A DNA stretch of 64,000 nt from Vanilla planifolia (lineage: Eukaryota; Streptophyta; Magnoliopsida; Asparagales; Orchidaceae): the NCBI GenBank assembly GCA_023846275.1, contig JAIUJO010000072.1:578501-642500 (forward strand), given 5' to 3'. Shown here in pieces: positions 42,595 through 58,394 of this stretch. The notes below the pieces were generated by a model. It worked only from the letters and a program-made list of their open reading frames with translations. It was not told where the DNA came from and searched no databases. Position 1 is the stretch's first letter; the number at the start of each line of letters is the position of its first letter. The position numbers and the translations under genes are program-made.

Positions 42595-43592
42595 TGAACT
42601 CGTCTTTACGAGGACTATACAATGAAATATTAATTTTTATACTTTTTAAATATTTATTCCAATAGTATCTCAAATTAAACTTTGTTACATAGTTTAATTC
42701 ATTTCTTCAAATTTTTTAATTTTATTGGCTTATCTCATTATGAAACTTTAAATTACCTCTTGTGTGACCATTGAACTGCTTTGATGTGGTCATATCACAT
42801 TACTTTAGTTAATCTCATATTTGCATTTAAAAATATTTCCTTAATATTTACCCAATATAGACTAAATAGTTGTTGAGCTTGTCTCATTGCTATTTATCTT
42901 ATTAAATAATTATCTTTATAATTATGCATGTTGAACTCTATGTCATTTCAAGATGATATAAATATATAAACATAATAAATTAATAATTTATTATTATTTA
43001 TCTTTAATCTTAGTAATTCTAAATTTGATCAAATTGAGGTGAAATAAATGTGGTTTGACATATATACACGAGCTTACCTATAAAATATTCTTTCTTTACC
43101 TTTTTAGCATTTTATTTTTTATTATTTCTACATACTTTACATGGAAATTTAGTTTGCATGGAGATTTAGGTTAGATGATTTTATGCTAGATCTTTTTTGC
43201 AACCTGCAAAATAGTGTTTCTATAATTTTTAACCCATTAATTAAAGTTTTAGTTTTCATTTAGTTATTTTACTATGTAACTCTAACTTTCATCTCGTGCA
43301 ACCTCTACATTACATAGACTTGGTTCTATTCATTGCTTCGTTTTTCTTATTTTAGCATTAATGATTATATATACATTTTATATTAAATTTAAAATTTATT
43401 ATTATTTATATTTGTTTGTTTTAAAATTCATCGTTGCTCCAAACGTGGTTTGATTGTTAGAAAACAGACTTTGTTTGATGCATTTTGATGTGTTCTATTA
43501 AATTAAATATTCTTTTTTATGTTTTTTTAAAATAATTTTTACTCAATAATTTCACTACTCTTTATGAGAAATTTTGATTCATGACAAATCTA

Positions 43593-43780
43593 ATGAATAA
43601 ATATGTTGTCTTTAATCTATGAAGTAAATTAAAATGCAACTTCCTCATGCATTTTATCTTATTTTATCTTCAATATATATTTATTTAATAATAAAATAAT
43701 AATTAGTGGTTACTTATGTTTATTTATTTATGTAACTATGACTAATTCCAAGCAACTCATGAATAAAGATGTTGTCTTTA
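43593..43780. repeat. Direct repeat of 22 bp, 166 bp apart
   Basis: ATGAATAAATATGTTGTC plus TTTA at 43,593-43,614 recurs with one mismatch at 43,759-43,780. The second copy follows a displaced AATTCCAAGCAACTC sequence and lies outside its normal unit phase, so the unit between them has been rearranged and shortened. Confidence 0.7.
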
Positions 43781-46700
43781 TTATTAAATTATTAATTTGT
43801 TTTTGTTGAAGTTTATTTACATTAGAAATTTATATCAATTCCAAACAAGATATTATCTAGATGAAACAAACTTCTTAGGACAAATAACAATAAGAATTAT
43901 TTTTTAATTATTTTTACTTTCGAGCATTTTATTGTGCTTTACAAGGCCTTCGATTTGTAGATGAGTTATTGATCGAGAATGTTACACTTCATCTCAAGAG
44001 TATTGGAATGGAACATTCTCATTCATTTTGTCTTATTTCTTGAGATATGTTTTCTTTTATTTTGTTATATTATTAGAAAACTCTAATTTTTTTTGTTATA
44101 TTTACATTTGTTAATTTTTTTTTATTATGTTGGCTCAATTAATCTTATATGTTCATTAATATATAATCGTTTATAATTTAAAGTAATAATTATATATCTT
44201 TATTATTTAGTTTTTTCAATATTTTTTGTAATTCTAAAAGTATTTCAATGGAGCTAAAATAAATTTCATTGGACTCGTCTCGAATGGCACTATCCAACTA
44301 ATTGTTTTATTTTAACATAATTTTTTTGACCTTTCATGCTTTTTGAAAAATTTTGATTCATACCATATTTCACAAAATCAAGTGTTACACTTCTTCTCCA
44401 TAGTATGTCAGAAGGGAACTCTTTTATATAATTCATGTGATTTCTTCAAATGCTTTCCTTAAAATTGTTTGTATTCTTATTTAACTCTAAATCTAATTTC
44501 TTGTGGCCTTTGCATTGCTTACATATGGCTATATTACTTTGCATAAATTTAACTCAATTTATCTTTAATATATATTTTCTTGATACAAAAATAATAATTT
44601 TATATCATTTATGTTTAATTCCTTAGGGATTTTGCCTTATATTTGTATGAGATCTCACCAAGATGAAGCAAAGGTTGTTCAACTCATGTTAACAAGATCT
44701 GTCTAGTAAAATATTTATGTTTATAATTTTCTATATTTTATCTCTAGGATGTTTGATTCATTATAAGTCATTTCAATTTCAATAACAAATGAGGTTTTGT
44801 TAAGTCGAAAGAAATGTCGTTGGACTTTACTTGATGAACTTTATCTGGTTAAATATTAAGTTTTATGACTTATAACCACATTTTTTGAAAATTTTTGCAT
44901 GCTTTGTAGGTTTTTTGTTCATACATTGTTTGTTAAAGGAAAATTTCTCATATAATTTATCTCGTTTCATCAAGATTTTTGCTTCTGTTTGGTTGGTTCA
45001 TGAAACACTAAATAACAACACATTTGACAGCATCAAATTACTTCAGTTTATCTAATTTCATGTCTAATTTATATTTACTTAACGTTAAAATATTTAATTT
45101 TTTATTATTTTTCTTATTTATTTTGATAATGCCAACAAGTTCTAAATTAGGTCCAATGAAATCAAAACAAATATCATCTGATTCCTCTTGATAAGTTCAA
45201 TCAAAAAAATCATTCATCTTTATAATTTTAAATATCATTTTTCTAAAATTTTGGAACACTTTAAGGATTAAAGTTGCAACACATTGGTTCATTAGCATCT
45301 TAGATTATAACTTTCTAGTATAATTTATCCTGCTTCATTAAAACTTTTGTTTGATTTTATTAAATTATTATGCAACTTTAAATCTCCATTTGTGTGATCT
45401 TTACATTGCATAGGTTTTTTACATTACATCACTTCAACTTATCTCCTTTCACATCTTATTTATATTTACCTAAGTTTAATCTTATAGTTTATTTTCATTT
45501 ATGTTTAGATTATTTGATAACTCATAAAATTGCAAATGAATTTCCATTGGGATGAAACAAATGTCATTGTACTTGAGTTAATGATCATTATCGAAAAAAT
45601 ATATATTTTTATATTTTTAGACATTTTATTTTCTAGGGTATTCTCATGCTTTATGAAATTATCATTGGTAATGAATTTTGCAATTGAAGATGTTATCATT
45701 GATCTCTATAATATTTTGAGAAGTCACATTTTATAAAGTACCTTTTTCCCTAAAATGCTTTGCTTTTATTTGGATGTATTACTCTATAATGGAAAAACTC
45801 CTTTAGTGTGACCTTTATATTAGTTTGACTTGCTTACATATTATTGCCTTCATTTATCTTATTATGTGTTTAGTATATATTTACTTACTTTTTAAAAAAA
45901 GAATTTGTTATTTTTATTGCTTATTTAATTTGGAAACTCACAATAATTACAAACATAGTTTGATCTAGATGAAATAAATGACTTTGGACTTACTATAATG
46001 TGCTCTATAAAATTTATTTTTTATTTTTTATTTTTAAATACTTTGTCTTTTGGTATTTTTTAATGCTCTACTTGACATTGAATTGTACATGTTTTACAAT
46101 AAAGAATGGTATGCTCAATTTCTTAGGTAACATGGAATAAACCTTTCTTATGCATTTTATCTCATTTCTTCAAATTTTTCTTTTTAATTTTTTTATATTA
46201 CTATAAAACTAAAATTTTACTATTTTTGTGATATTTATATTTCTTTGATATAGTTATATTAAATAGCTAAAATTTATCACATTTTTTTAATAAAGAGTTA
46301 CTTAGTATTAAGATAATAATTTATTAGTATTTATGATTAAATAATTTAATAATTCAAACTAAATCTAAATTAGGTCCAATGGAGATCAAATAAATGTTGT
46401 TTAGCTCTTTTCAAAAGTAAATTCCAATTTTCTATTGATTTATATATTTTTAAGTATTATATTTCTATGGTTTTTGCAAGATTTATGAGACATTTTTAAT
46501 TGTATCTAGTTGATTATCATGGATGATACACTCAATCTGCTTAGTATGTTCAAAATCAAATTCTTACACAATTTGCCTAATTTTCTCAAATATTTTCTTT
46601 AACTTGGTTATATTATAATGTTACTATAGATCTCCTCTTGTTTATCCTTAACGTCACTTCAATTTAGTTATAATATTTTTCTTTGATTTATCCCTTTTTT

Positions 46701-48204
46701 CTTTAATAAATATTTTCATAATGTTTAAAAAACTTTATTAAGATTTATTATTATTTATTTTGATAGTTCTATGCAATTCCATTAGAGTTTTTATTGAAAA
46801 ATAGCAAAAGGCTGTGGACTCCTATCATGGAGCTCTATCTGATTAACTATACATTTTGATTTTTTGAAATATAGCATATTCTTGTTTTTAGGCACACTTT
46901 ATGAAACATTTTGATGCATACTTAACCAGATGATCAAGAATGCCACACTCAATCTTTTTAATATCTTTGAATGCAACATTCTCACGCAATGTACCTAAAT
47001 GTTTCAACATTTTCATTATAATTTTGTTATAGTCATGTAACTTCGAATTTCTACTCTTATCACCATTTATGTGATCTAAATTTAGAAATATTACTTTGAT
47101 TTAATTTTTTTTCATTTCAACTTTAATAAATATTTATATTGAAATAAGAATTGATTATATTCTTATCTATTTAATTTGAAAATTCTTAAAAATTCTAAAT
47201 GAGTTTTAATCGTTATAGATAAAAAATTATTGGACTTATCTAAATAATCTTTTTTGATTAAATATTTATTATTATATTCTTCAATATTTAATTTTCAGTG
47301 AGATTAGCATGGTTGATGAGAAATTTTATTTGTACAAAATTTTATGATTAATGATTTTCTACTTGAACTTTTTCGATTCATTGAATCCGCCATTTTCTAA
47401 TTATATATTTAATTATATCAGAATTAAAACTTTGATTGTGCTATATTGCTATGAAGCCCCAAATTTTCTCTCATGAGAGCTTTACATCACTTTTATTTGG
47501 TAATATTATATTATTTCAATACATCTTATTTTAGATTTAATATATATTTATTTAATATTTTAAAAATAATTCATTATTACAGATCATTATTTACTTTTAT
47601 AGTTTGCATTAATTCCAAATGAGGTCCAATCGAGAGAAAACTAATCTGATGGGTCTTATCTTGATGTCTTACAACAAATTAAATATTTTTTTTCAAAACA
47701 TTAGTATACTTCTTGAGACACCTATTATCGTACATGATCTTAGTGATTAACAATGTTTCACTTGATGTCCCTAATATCTTTGATTACAACTTTCCCACAA
47801 ATTATATTTCCAATTTTTTATTTTTTTCTTTGATTTTGTTACATTACTGCATAAGTTTCATTGTCAACAAGTGTGACTAACATATTTATTTGATTTTATT
47901 ATATTGCATTACTTTAAAAAATATCAATTATCTTTAATACATATTTAATTATATTCAAATAGTAATATACTTTTTTTATGTTTAATTAATTTAGTAACTC
48001 ATAATAATTTCAAATGATGTGGGATCAAGAGAAAAAATTTTTTTGGGCTCACCTGAAAATGCTTATCAATTTAAATATTTATTTCATATCTTTAAATATT
48101 TTATTTTCTCAATTTTTAAGATGCTATAAAAAAATGTATTGTTCATACCAACTTTTATGTTGAAGGATATTTTGCTCCATTAATTAGTGTCATAGAAAAT
48201 AATT

Positions 48205-48242
48205 TTTCTCAACTTTATTCAATATCATTTTTAAAAACTGTG
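48205..48242. other. Orientation switch 4 (plus to minus)
   Basis: Plus-orientation boxes can be followed to TTTCTCAACTTTATTCAA (~48,204-48,221). Minus-orientation sequence starts with the ACTGTGAATTACAAAAATAA box (~48,237) and AAGCATAAAAGATAC. The flanks do not mirror each other in the stretches I compared. Confidence 0.72.
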
Positions 48243-51200
48243 AATTACAAAAATAATAAGCATAAAAGATACTAAATCACTATTTAAATATTAGGTAAAT
48301 ATATATTAAATTTAAAATATCATAAATTGAATTAGTGTATTTTAAAATAATTAAAGCAATGTAATGGAGACGTAAGAGTTAAGAGTTATATAGTAATATA
48401 ACCAAGGCAAACCAAAAAAAGTTTGGATACAAGTTCCTTTCTAAAGTGAGTGAGCATAAGCAGCTAGTTCACAAAATCTAGAATGTATTAAAGTTTCTAA
48501 AAAATTACTTAAACAATAAAAAAATAAAAATAATAATTTAATATATAAAGAAATTTTTAATTATGTAGAGCTCATTGATATAAGTCTAACAATATTTATT
48601 TTTTCATGATATGAATTTTTGTGGATTTACTCTGAATTAAAGCAGCAAATATATTTACATAATATTAAGCAACTATTTTAGTACTAGGTAAATAAACAAA
48701 CGAGTCAAATTGTGATAATATAGGTTGACAAAATCAAGGAAATACAATTGCCACACGAGAGAAGATTTAGTGTTGGCATGTGACATAACAAGGTTTTAAC
48801 AAAACATTTAAAAAATGTTAATTTTTAGAGAATGTTGGATTACAAGATACTAAGAATTTTGAGTGTAACATCTTTGACCATCAAATCAAGTATGAATTGA
48901 AATATCTCAAAAAACTATGAAAATAGCATTTTTTTCTTCATGTTTATTTGACTTCCTATTTTGTTATTACATAGTTTTTACAAAAGAAAATAGACACATA
49001 TAATAACATGTTATAAATGTCGCATTCAATAAATTAGGTTGAAGACAAAATGTGACAATTATATGATATGTAATATAACCCAATAAAAGCAATAAAATTA
49101 TCACATGAGATATTTTTTTGAGTTACATTATTATATAATCAAAATTAATCAAAACATTTTGATAAATTAGATAAATCATACAAGATTGCTTATTCAATGT
49201 TATTATGGATATCAAATGTAACATGTTTGAAAGAAAAGTTAGATACAAACAAATATATTTTATAAAGAATATCAAAATCTTTTATAATTTTCATTAAAAA
49301 AATATCGAAGCTAAAATCTAATTCGATATAGCTCATCAAGAAGATTTCAACATTATTTATTTTGCAATGATAAAACAATGTTTGAAATTACAATGAATTA
49401 CAAAATTAAATAATCATAAAAAATAATTAATTATTACTTTAGAATTGAAAAAGTTTATATTAAAGATGTAATTAGATAAATTAAAGTAACATTATAACCA
49501 ACAAATCAAAGCTATGTAAAGGTGACATGAGAGGAAATTTATAATAATGTAGCAGTATTTCCAAAAAAGAGCAAAAAATCTTAAATAAGAAAAATTATAT
49601 AAGGAAGCGTCATTCCAAGATACTGAGAAGTTTGAGTTTAACTTTCTAAAATATCAAATCAGACATGAATTAAAAAGTCACTCAATGAATGACAAAAGTA
49701 TTAAAAATGAAATATTTAAAAACTAAAAAATGTATATATATTCAATTGGATAAAGCTCTTTGAGATAACTCTAATAAAGTTTGTTTTATGTTCTTCAAAC
49801 CTCATTTGCAATTATTATGAATTATCAAAATAAATAACTACTACTAATAATAAATAATTATTTTAATTTTATTAAAATATATATCAAAGCTAAATGAGAA
49901 AAATTAAGTGAATAAAAAAATGCTACATTAGAGGAGAATCATTGAAACATAGTATTATAAATACATAAAATAAAAAATTTTGGAGAATGAGATAAATTAC
50001 ACAGGAAATATTCTAACCAAGGTACTAAATATTGTGTCTAACATATTTTGCTTCAAATAAGATAAAACTAAAATGACTCATAAGGTATATCAAAATCATA
50101 AAAAATAAAATATTTAAAAAAATGAAATTGAATTCTTTATTAGATATATGTCGTCGAGAATAGCCGACAAAGTTTGTTTCATCTCGATTCGACCTAGTTT
50201 TGAATTATTATGAATTAAAACGATAAATACACATAAATTGTAGTGCTTTTATTAGCTTCATTTTAATATAAATGAAAATTAAAATGAGATAAATTGAAGC
50301 AGTTTAAAGTAACAATTTAAAAGAAATCTAAATCTTCTAGAACAGGAGAATTAAAGTTTTATAATGATATAGCTAAATTAAAAACAACATTATCAAAAAA
50401 TAAGATAAATGGCATGTGAAACTTGCACTTCAAGTTATGAAAGAGATAAAGTATGACATCCTTTTTTGATAAACCTAGAATGATTCAAAACGTCATGCAA
50501 AGCATACCATAACACAAGAAATTAAATTTTAAAAAATTCCAAAAGAGTATTTATCGGATAGAACTAGTTAAGGAGACATTTGTTTCATATCGATTGAACC
50601 TCATTTTGAATTGTCTTAAATTATCATCGTAAATAAATATAAATAATAATAAATAATAATTTTTTATTATATAAATACATGTTAAATCTAAATTGAGATA
50701 AATTAAGTAATGTTACACCATAAAATCAAGGCAATCAAATGTAAATAACATTAAATAATAATAAATATTTTACTTAAAATTAGAAAGATATATTAAAGTG
50801 ATGTAAAATTTTCATAAACACAAATTTAGAGTGAATAAGTAATATAATCAAAGCAAAGAAAATTTGATGAAATGAGAGAAATTTTTCACAATGTCCCTTT
50901 ACAAGATACAACAAAAATTGAATGTAATATCGTTGATTGTCGAATCAAATATACACAAAAATACCTTGTAAAGTAGGTCAACAGCTTAGAAAATAAAATA
51001 TTTAATGATATAAAAAATAAATATTTTGGGATAGGGCTCATCGAAATGAGCTCAATAACAATTTTTTAAAACCTAGTAGACCTCATTTCAAATTATTAAT
51101 TTTTATAAAGCTACTTTATAAAAAGTTAATAAATAGATAATTTAATATTAAGAAAATAAATATTAACACAAAAATTAGATAAATTAATGTGATGCAATGA

Positions 51201-53678
51201 AATAATCAAAGAGATGCAAAGTTCACAAAAGAGTAGAAATAAATTTTCATGGTAATATAATTAAATAAAAAATTTATGAAATGAGATAAATTTTATAAGA
51301 AGATTAACTACCAATAATCATAAATGATCAACCACAAGTTCTTCAATCACTAAATTAAGCCCAAAAAAAACTATCTCAGAAAGTATGCCAAAGCTTTGAC
51401 AATTTAAGTATTTTAAAATATAGAACTGAAACATTAAATTTGTTAGAGTTCATCTAGACAAATCGATAAAGTTTATTTCGTCTCAATTACATATCTTTGG
51501 AATTATTATGAATTACAAAATTAAAAAACCATACATAATAAAAAATTACTTTTTTAATATTTGATAAATGTATAAGAAGTATGAAACAAGGTAAATTGAA
51601 TCAATAACTATGCTTAATTCAAAGTGATGTGGAGGTCACATAAGTCAAAAATTGTTATTTCTTTTTAATATAACTTAAAGAATGAAAAAAATGACAAAAA
51701 TGTGATAAGTTATGGGAATGCTAAGATGCATGATAGTGTGGAGTTCAATTGTGAAATCTTTTCTCATCAAATTAGTTACGAATAGAAATACTATAAAATT
51801 TATCAGAATCTTTGAAAATAAAATATTTAACAATGTAAAATTGAGTACTGACTTGAAATAAAACTCACTAAGATGAGTCGAACAATATTTTTAATCTTGA
51901 TGAACCATATTTTAAGTAATTTCAAAATTCTCAACAAAGTTGGCATAAATAATAAAAAAATTATTATTTAAATATTAAACAAATGTATATCAAAGCAACA
52001 ATGTGATGAATTAACGGAATGAAACAAAACAAATCAAAATGATGTAAATTTCACACAAAAAAAGATTTAAGAGTTAATAAATAGTATAATAAAATTAAAG
52101 CAAAAATATTTAAGAAATGAGAAACTTTATTAAAGAAAGTTGCATTCCATCATTCTAAGAAGATCGCGCATAACATCCTCATTGGTAAAATCATGTAAAA
52201 ATGGATAAGCCTTATAAATACTTCTAAGTAATATAAAAAAAATATTTAAAAATATAAAAACAAATTCTAAATTTGATGGAGCCTATAAACTCAACAACAA
52301 CAACATTTGTACATCTCTATTGAACTTAAGTTCGAGTTATTATGAATTAGAAAATTACCTAAACATTAAAAAATAAATTATTATTTTCATATTAAGTAAT
52401 CATATATTAATGCCTAAATGATATCAAATAAAGCAATGTAATGTTACCAAACAAAAGAGATTAAAATGTGACACTAGAGGAGAATTGGAGTTTCATAATA
52501 ATACAACAAAATCAAAGAAAACTTTTTAAGAAATGAGATAAACTTTTTAAAAAAGTTTAATTCCATGACACTAAAGAGATCGAGTGTAACAACCTTGATA
52601 GTAAAATTAGGTAGTACTCCAAATGTCACATAAAGAATACAAAAACACTAGAAAATAAAACATTTACAAAGCAAAATGAATAATTAACAGGATAAAGCTC
52701 ACTTAGATGAGTTTAATAATGATTATTTCGTTTTGATCAAAACTATTAATTCAATACCCTAAATTACAAGATTAAATAAGTGCATGTAGGAGTAAATTAC
52801 TAATTTAATACAACATAAGTTGATAATAAGGAAAAAAAATAAGTTAAATTGGAACAATTTAATTTACGCAAATGAAGGCAATGTGAAGTCCATGTGGGAG
52901 AAGAATTATGATTTCATAGTAACATAAACAAATCAAAGGAAAATGTTTTAGAAATAAGGCAAATTATACATGAAAGATTTGTTCAAAGATACTATGGAGA
53001 TTGAGTGTAGCATCCTTGATCATCAAATTTTTCACAAATTAAAATATCTCATAAAGCATGAAAATTTTCAACAAAATGAATCTAACAACATTTCTTTCAT
53101 CTCGATTAAACCTCATTCTAAATTAGAATGAATTATAAAAAATAATATGCATAAATAATTAAATAAATATTCTAATTAGAATGAAAAAACTAAAATAATG
53201 TAATATAATTAAATACAACACATGAAATGGTCACTCTGAATGAGATTTAGAGTTACAAGATCATACAACTATTTAAAAGAAAAAAATTTGAAATAAATGA
53301 GTTAAATTATAACATAAAGTTGCATTATGAGACTCTTACAAAAGAAAATATCTTAAAAAACATGTAAAAAGTTTAATAAAAAAATATGTTGAACATTTTA
53401 TTAGATAGGGCACCTCATGATTAGTCCAACTACATTTCTTTTATCTTAATCAAAGGTCAATTTAAGTTTCTACAAATTATTTAGATAAATAAAATAAATA
53501 ATTATATTCTATTATCTTAAAAATTAAGAAAATATTTTTTAAAGAAAAATGTGATAAAATGAGATAATTTAGTAAAACTAACTGATACAATGGAAAGCCA
53601 ATGTGGTGAGATTTAGTGTTAAAAATTAATATAGTAAAATCAAAACAACACATTTGTGAAAATGAAATAAAGTGCATA

Positions 53679-53753
53679 AGAAAGCTATATTCGAGGGTGC
53701 TATGTAGAAACACAATATTTATGAGAAAGCTGTATTACAAGATACTATGTAGA
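53679..53753. repeat. Short within-unit duplication, period 45 bp
   Basis: AGAAAGCTATATT...GCTATGTAGA at 53,679-53,708 recurs as AGAAAGCTGTATT...ACTATGTAGA at 53,724-53,753. The 30-base copies are separated by 15 bases. The duplicated part is the GAGAAAGTTGCATTCCAAG box of the unit, so this unit carries two of them. Confidence 0.8.
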
Positions 53754-54936
53754 CCAAGTGCAATAAATTTAATTATTAAATTAGATTTGAATCATGATAT
53801 CTCAAGAATAGTGCTTAAGGTCTTTAAAATAAAGTATTGAAAAAATATAAATTTGAATATTTAGCCAAATAAGAAGTATCATTGAGATGGATCTAATGAT
53901 GTTTATTTTGTCTCAGTGAAATCTCGTTATGAGTTCTTATAAATTACAAAAATAAATGAGAAAAATATCATTAAATTATTCTTTATAATATTAATTGAAA
54001 AATATTAAAGTTGAAATTTGATAAAAGAAAGTAATACAATATAACAAAATGAAAACTCATGTAAATGTTACACAAGAGGAGATTCATAGTTACAATGCAA
54101 TATATCAAATCAATGAGAAAAGTTTGAAGAAAAAAGAAAAACTATCCAATAAAGTTGCCCTCCAAGATACTAAGGAGATCAAGTGTAACATCCTAAATGA
54201 TGAAATCAAGTACGAGTTAGAATATCTTGTAAAGCAAGAAAAAAATATTAAAATGAATATTTATTTAGATGGAGCGCATTAAGATACGTACATTTGAGTT
54301 TGTTTTATCTTGATTAAAACGTGTTTGAGAAAATACAAATTACAAAATTAAACAATCATTAATAGTAATAAATTATCATCTTAATAATAAGAAAATATAG
54401 ATTAAAGTTAAAATGAGATGAATTAAAGTAATATAGTACAACTAATAAAAGTGATTGAAAGGTCACATAAGAGTAGTTGTGGAGTTAATAAATAATATAA
54501 ACAAATCAGACAAAAAAATTTGAAATGGAATAAAAATTAAATTAAATTTCTAGTGCAAGATTCTACAAAGTTTGACTATTATATCATCGACCATCACATC
54601 TGGTATGAATGAAATAACTTGTAAAAAATGTAAACAACTTCAAAAATAAAATTTTTAAATTATAAGAAACGAAATTTTAAATTAGTGGAACACTTGATGA
54701 TGAGAAATTACAAAAGTAATAAAACTTAAAGTACAATTAATTATTATTTTATTTTTATGATAATACATGTTAAAGCTAAAGTAAGATTAATTGAAATAAT
54801 GTAATACAACGTTACCAAAGTAATGTAAAGGTTACATGAGAGAAAATTTATAGTTTCATAATAATATAAGAAAATCAAACTAAATAATTTGAAGAATTAA
54901 GATTAATTATAAGGGAGAAGTTAATCCCAAAGATGA

Positions 54937-55011
54937 TTAGGAGGTCTGAGGTAACATTGTCAAAAATGAAATTAGGGGGTCTAGTGTAACATTATCAAAC
55001 ATCAAATTAGG
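54937..55011. repeat. Short within-unit duplication, period about 35 bp
   Basis: The segment TTAGGAGGTCTGAGGTAACA (from 54,937) recurs as TTAGGGGGTCTAGTGTAACA (from 54,972), each followed by a TTATCAAA/TTGTCAAAA-like sequence and AAATTAGG. The duplicated part is the GAGTGTAACATCCTTGATC box of the unit. Confidence 0.8.
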
Positions 55012-55539
55012 TATGAGCTAAAGCACCATATAAAATGTGCCCAAATTCTAAAAAATAAAAGATTTAATGGTAAAAATATATTTCTTAATTATATAGTGAC
55101 CATCTAGTGGAGTTAAATGACATTAATTTTGCCTTAGTCAGGCCTCATATTTTATCACTAAGAATTATTGAAGTAAATAAACATAAATAATGATAAAATT
55201 TTATTTAATTAAAAATAAAACAATTATTAGATATAAAATGATCCAAATAAAAGTAATATAATATAAGTAAAACAACATGTAAAGGTAACATTAGAGATAA
55301 AGTTTATGACAATGTTTCATTCAAATATACTCAAGTGAATGTGACATACACCATTATTAAATGAGGTATTAATTATAATATTTTGTTAGGCATGAATAAA
55401 CACCATGTAAAACATGTTTAAAACTATTAATATAAAAATTTAATTTGATAGAGCTCCTTTAGATGATTGTACTGACCTTTATTTTATTCAAATATTCCTT
55501 ATTTTAAACTATCAAAAAATCTAAAAGCAACTAAAACTA

Positions 55540-55604
55540 AATAATAATAATAATAATAATAATAAAGTTTTTTTTAATGTTTAATACATATATATATATA
55601 TATG
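55540..55604. repeat. AAT trinucleotide run and nearby TA run
   Basis: About nine AAT/ATA repeats at 55,540-55,566 and a TA run at 55,587-55,603, both within one minus-orientation unit. They expand the two simple parts of the unit, the AATAATAAATTATTATT stretch and the ATATAT core, in a single copy. Confidence 0.9.
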
Positions 55605-58394
55605 AGTTGAAGCAAATGTAATACATTAAAACAAAAGTGATGTTGAGGCCCTATGAGTGATATTTAGATTATAAATGTAGTATATGAAAATCTACGTGAA
55701 AGCTTGAAAAAATTATATAAAATGTGTAGTAAAGTTACTCTCCAAGATAGTTAGGATGTCAAGCGTAACATACACAAAACTCAAATAATATATGAAGGAA
55801 ATAAGTTTGTTAAAACTTACAAAATTCTAAAATAAAATATTTACAAATATTAAATAAAAATAAATCACTTCGTAATGCTCACAAGATGTGTTCAATGATT
55901 TTTGTTGTTTCTTGATCGAACCTAGTTTAGAAAATTTAACATTACAAAATTAGGGATAAATCATAATATATAATAATTTTGATATAAATAAAAAATATAT
56001 TAAAGGTAAAATGAGATTTATTAAAGAAATGTAGTATAAATAAATTAAAGTGATGTAAATATCACTTGATAAAAAATTTAAATTTACATTGTAATGTGAA
56101 AAACATCAAAGTGAAACATTTGAAGAAATGGTATAAACTATCTGTGAATGTTGCATTGCATGATACAATTGAGATTTTGTATAATATTCTTAATCATTAA
56201 TTTAGATATGAATAAAATTCCTCTTGAAGCATGCAAAAAGAATATAGAAAATATTTAGAAGTATAAAAATTAATATTTAATACATAGAGCTTATCAACAT
56301 TACTCAAATAATGTTTGTTTTGATTAAGTGGGACCTTGTTTGGAATTATAATGAATTACAAAAATTAAAAAATTATTAAAAATAACTATTATAATATTAA
56401 ATAAATATACATATAAAAGTGAAACTGAGAAAATTTAAATCAATATAGTATAACTAATGAAATTTTATTTGAAGGTCACATGAGAAGAGAATTAAAGTTT
56501 CTTTATAATATTACCAAAACTATGTGAAACATTTATTAAAATGATATAAATTAAATAGAATGTCGTATTAGAAGATAGAAAAGAGATCAAGTGTAACATC
56601 TTTAATCATCAAAATTTGTATGAATCAAAATGTTTCCTAAAGCGTGACAAATCTTTCGAAAATAAAATTTTTAAAATTATTAAAATTATTATTTTAACTA
56701 GTCTTAATTTAGTTTCATGTGGATTATACCTCAATTAGAATAAAGTTTTATTTATGTAGCATGACAATATATTTTGAAATTAAAATGAGATAAATCCAAG
56801 TAATCCAATATAACTAAGTAAAAGTAATCAATTGAAAAAATTTGATAAAATATTAGAGAAACTTGCTTTCAAAGACACCAAGAAGATTATTTGAAACATT
56901 CTAGATCATTGAATAAGTATCACTAAAAATTGCTTACAAAACATGCAAAAATCCAAAAAAAATAAGATATTAAAAATATAAAAATGTTATTAATAGAGCG
57001 CATTTATATGTGTTTTGATAGTGTTTGTTTCTTTTCCCATTTAACCTCATCACAATTATTTAAAAATTACCAACTTAAATAAGCATAAATAAAAAATTAT
57101 ATTTTTTTTTAAATAACAAAAAATATATTAAATTTTAAATATGATTTATAGAAACAATATAATTAACCAAATCAATGCCATGTAAAGGTCACATAAAAGT
57201 AGAATTATTAATTCATTATAATATAGCAAAATTTAAGGGAAATATTTTAAGAAAAATGATACATTCTATGAGAAAATTGCATTCCAAGATAAAAAGGATG
57301 TCTAGTCGTACTTTCTCGATCAACAAATCAAGTATGATTTAAATTGTTTCACAAATCTTACAAAAAACTTATAAAATCTTTTTTAATCATATAAAAAAGA
57401 ATATTTAATTTGATTGTTCTCATGTTGATGAGTGCAAGAGCATTTGCTACATCCAACCCAACATCGTTAAGCATTACTATGAATTAGACAATAAAACAAT
57501 CATAAATATTAAGAAATTGTTATTTTAATATTAAATTTGTTTATATTAAATCTAAAATGAGGTAAATTGAACAAATATAATATAAATAAATCAAAGTGAT
57601 TTAAATGCCAAATTATAGAATATTTAGGCTATCTTAGTAATATCAACAAATCGAAATGAAACTTTTAATAGAAATCAAAATGCCTTGTAAGTCATTTACA
57701 AACACTTTATTATAAAACATTTAAAAATACAAAAATTAATGCTTACTTTAATGAAGCTTGTTAACCCATGTTCAACAACATTTGCGTCATCTAGAGTAGT
57801 CCTCAATTAGACTTATTATGAATTAATTAATTGGATAAAATTAAAATATTATCTTAATATTAAGTAAAAAATTTAGGTTGAAATTTGAAAAATTGAAGCA
57901 AGTATGGCAACCAATTTAAGGAATTATAAAGGCCACATAAGAGAAGATTTTGAGTTACAAAGTAATATAACAAAATTAAAATAAAAAACATAATGAGATG
58001 AGTTAAATTGTTAATAATGTTTGACTCCAAGGTATGAAGGTGATCGAGTGTAACATCCTAGCTAATCAAATCAGGTACAAATTAAAATGACTTCTAAAAC
58101 TTGTTAAAATCTTAGAAAACAAATACTTAGATAGAGCTCTTTAGATGAGTCCAATGAGTTTTTTCATCTCAATCAAATCTTGTTTGAACTTTTTGAGAAT
58201 TACCAAAATTTAAAAAGCATAAATGTGAAATAAATTACTATTTTAATAAAAGTAATAATGTTTCAAAATTTGGGTGCGATAAATTGAATATAACCAAAAG
58301 AAATCAATGTAAAGGGCACAAAAGCAAAGAGTTATGGTTTCATAATACTATAACTAAATAAAGGAGAAACATTCGATCAATGACAACAATTATA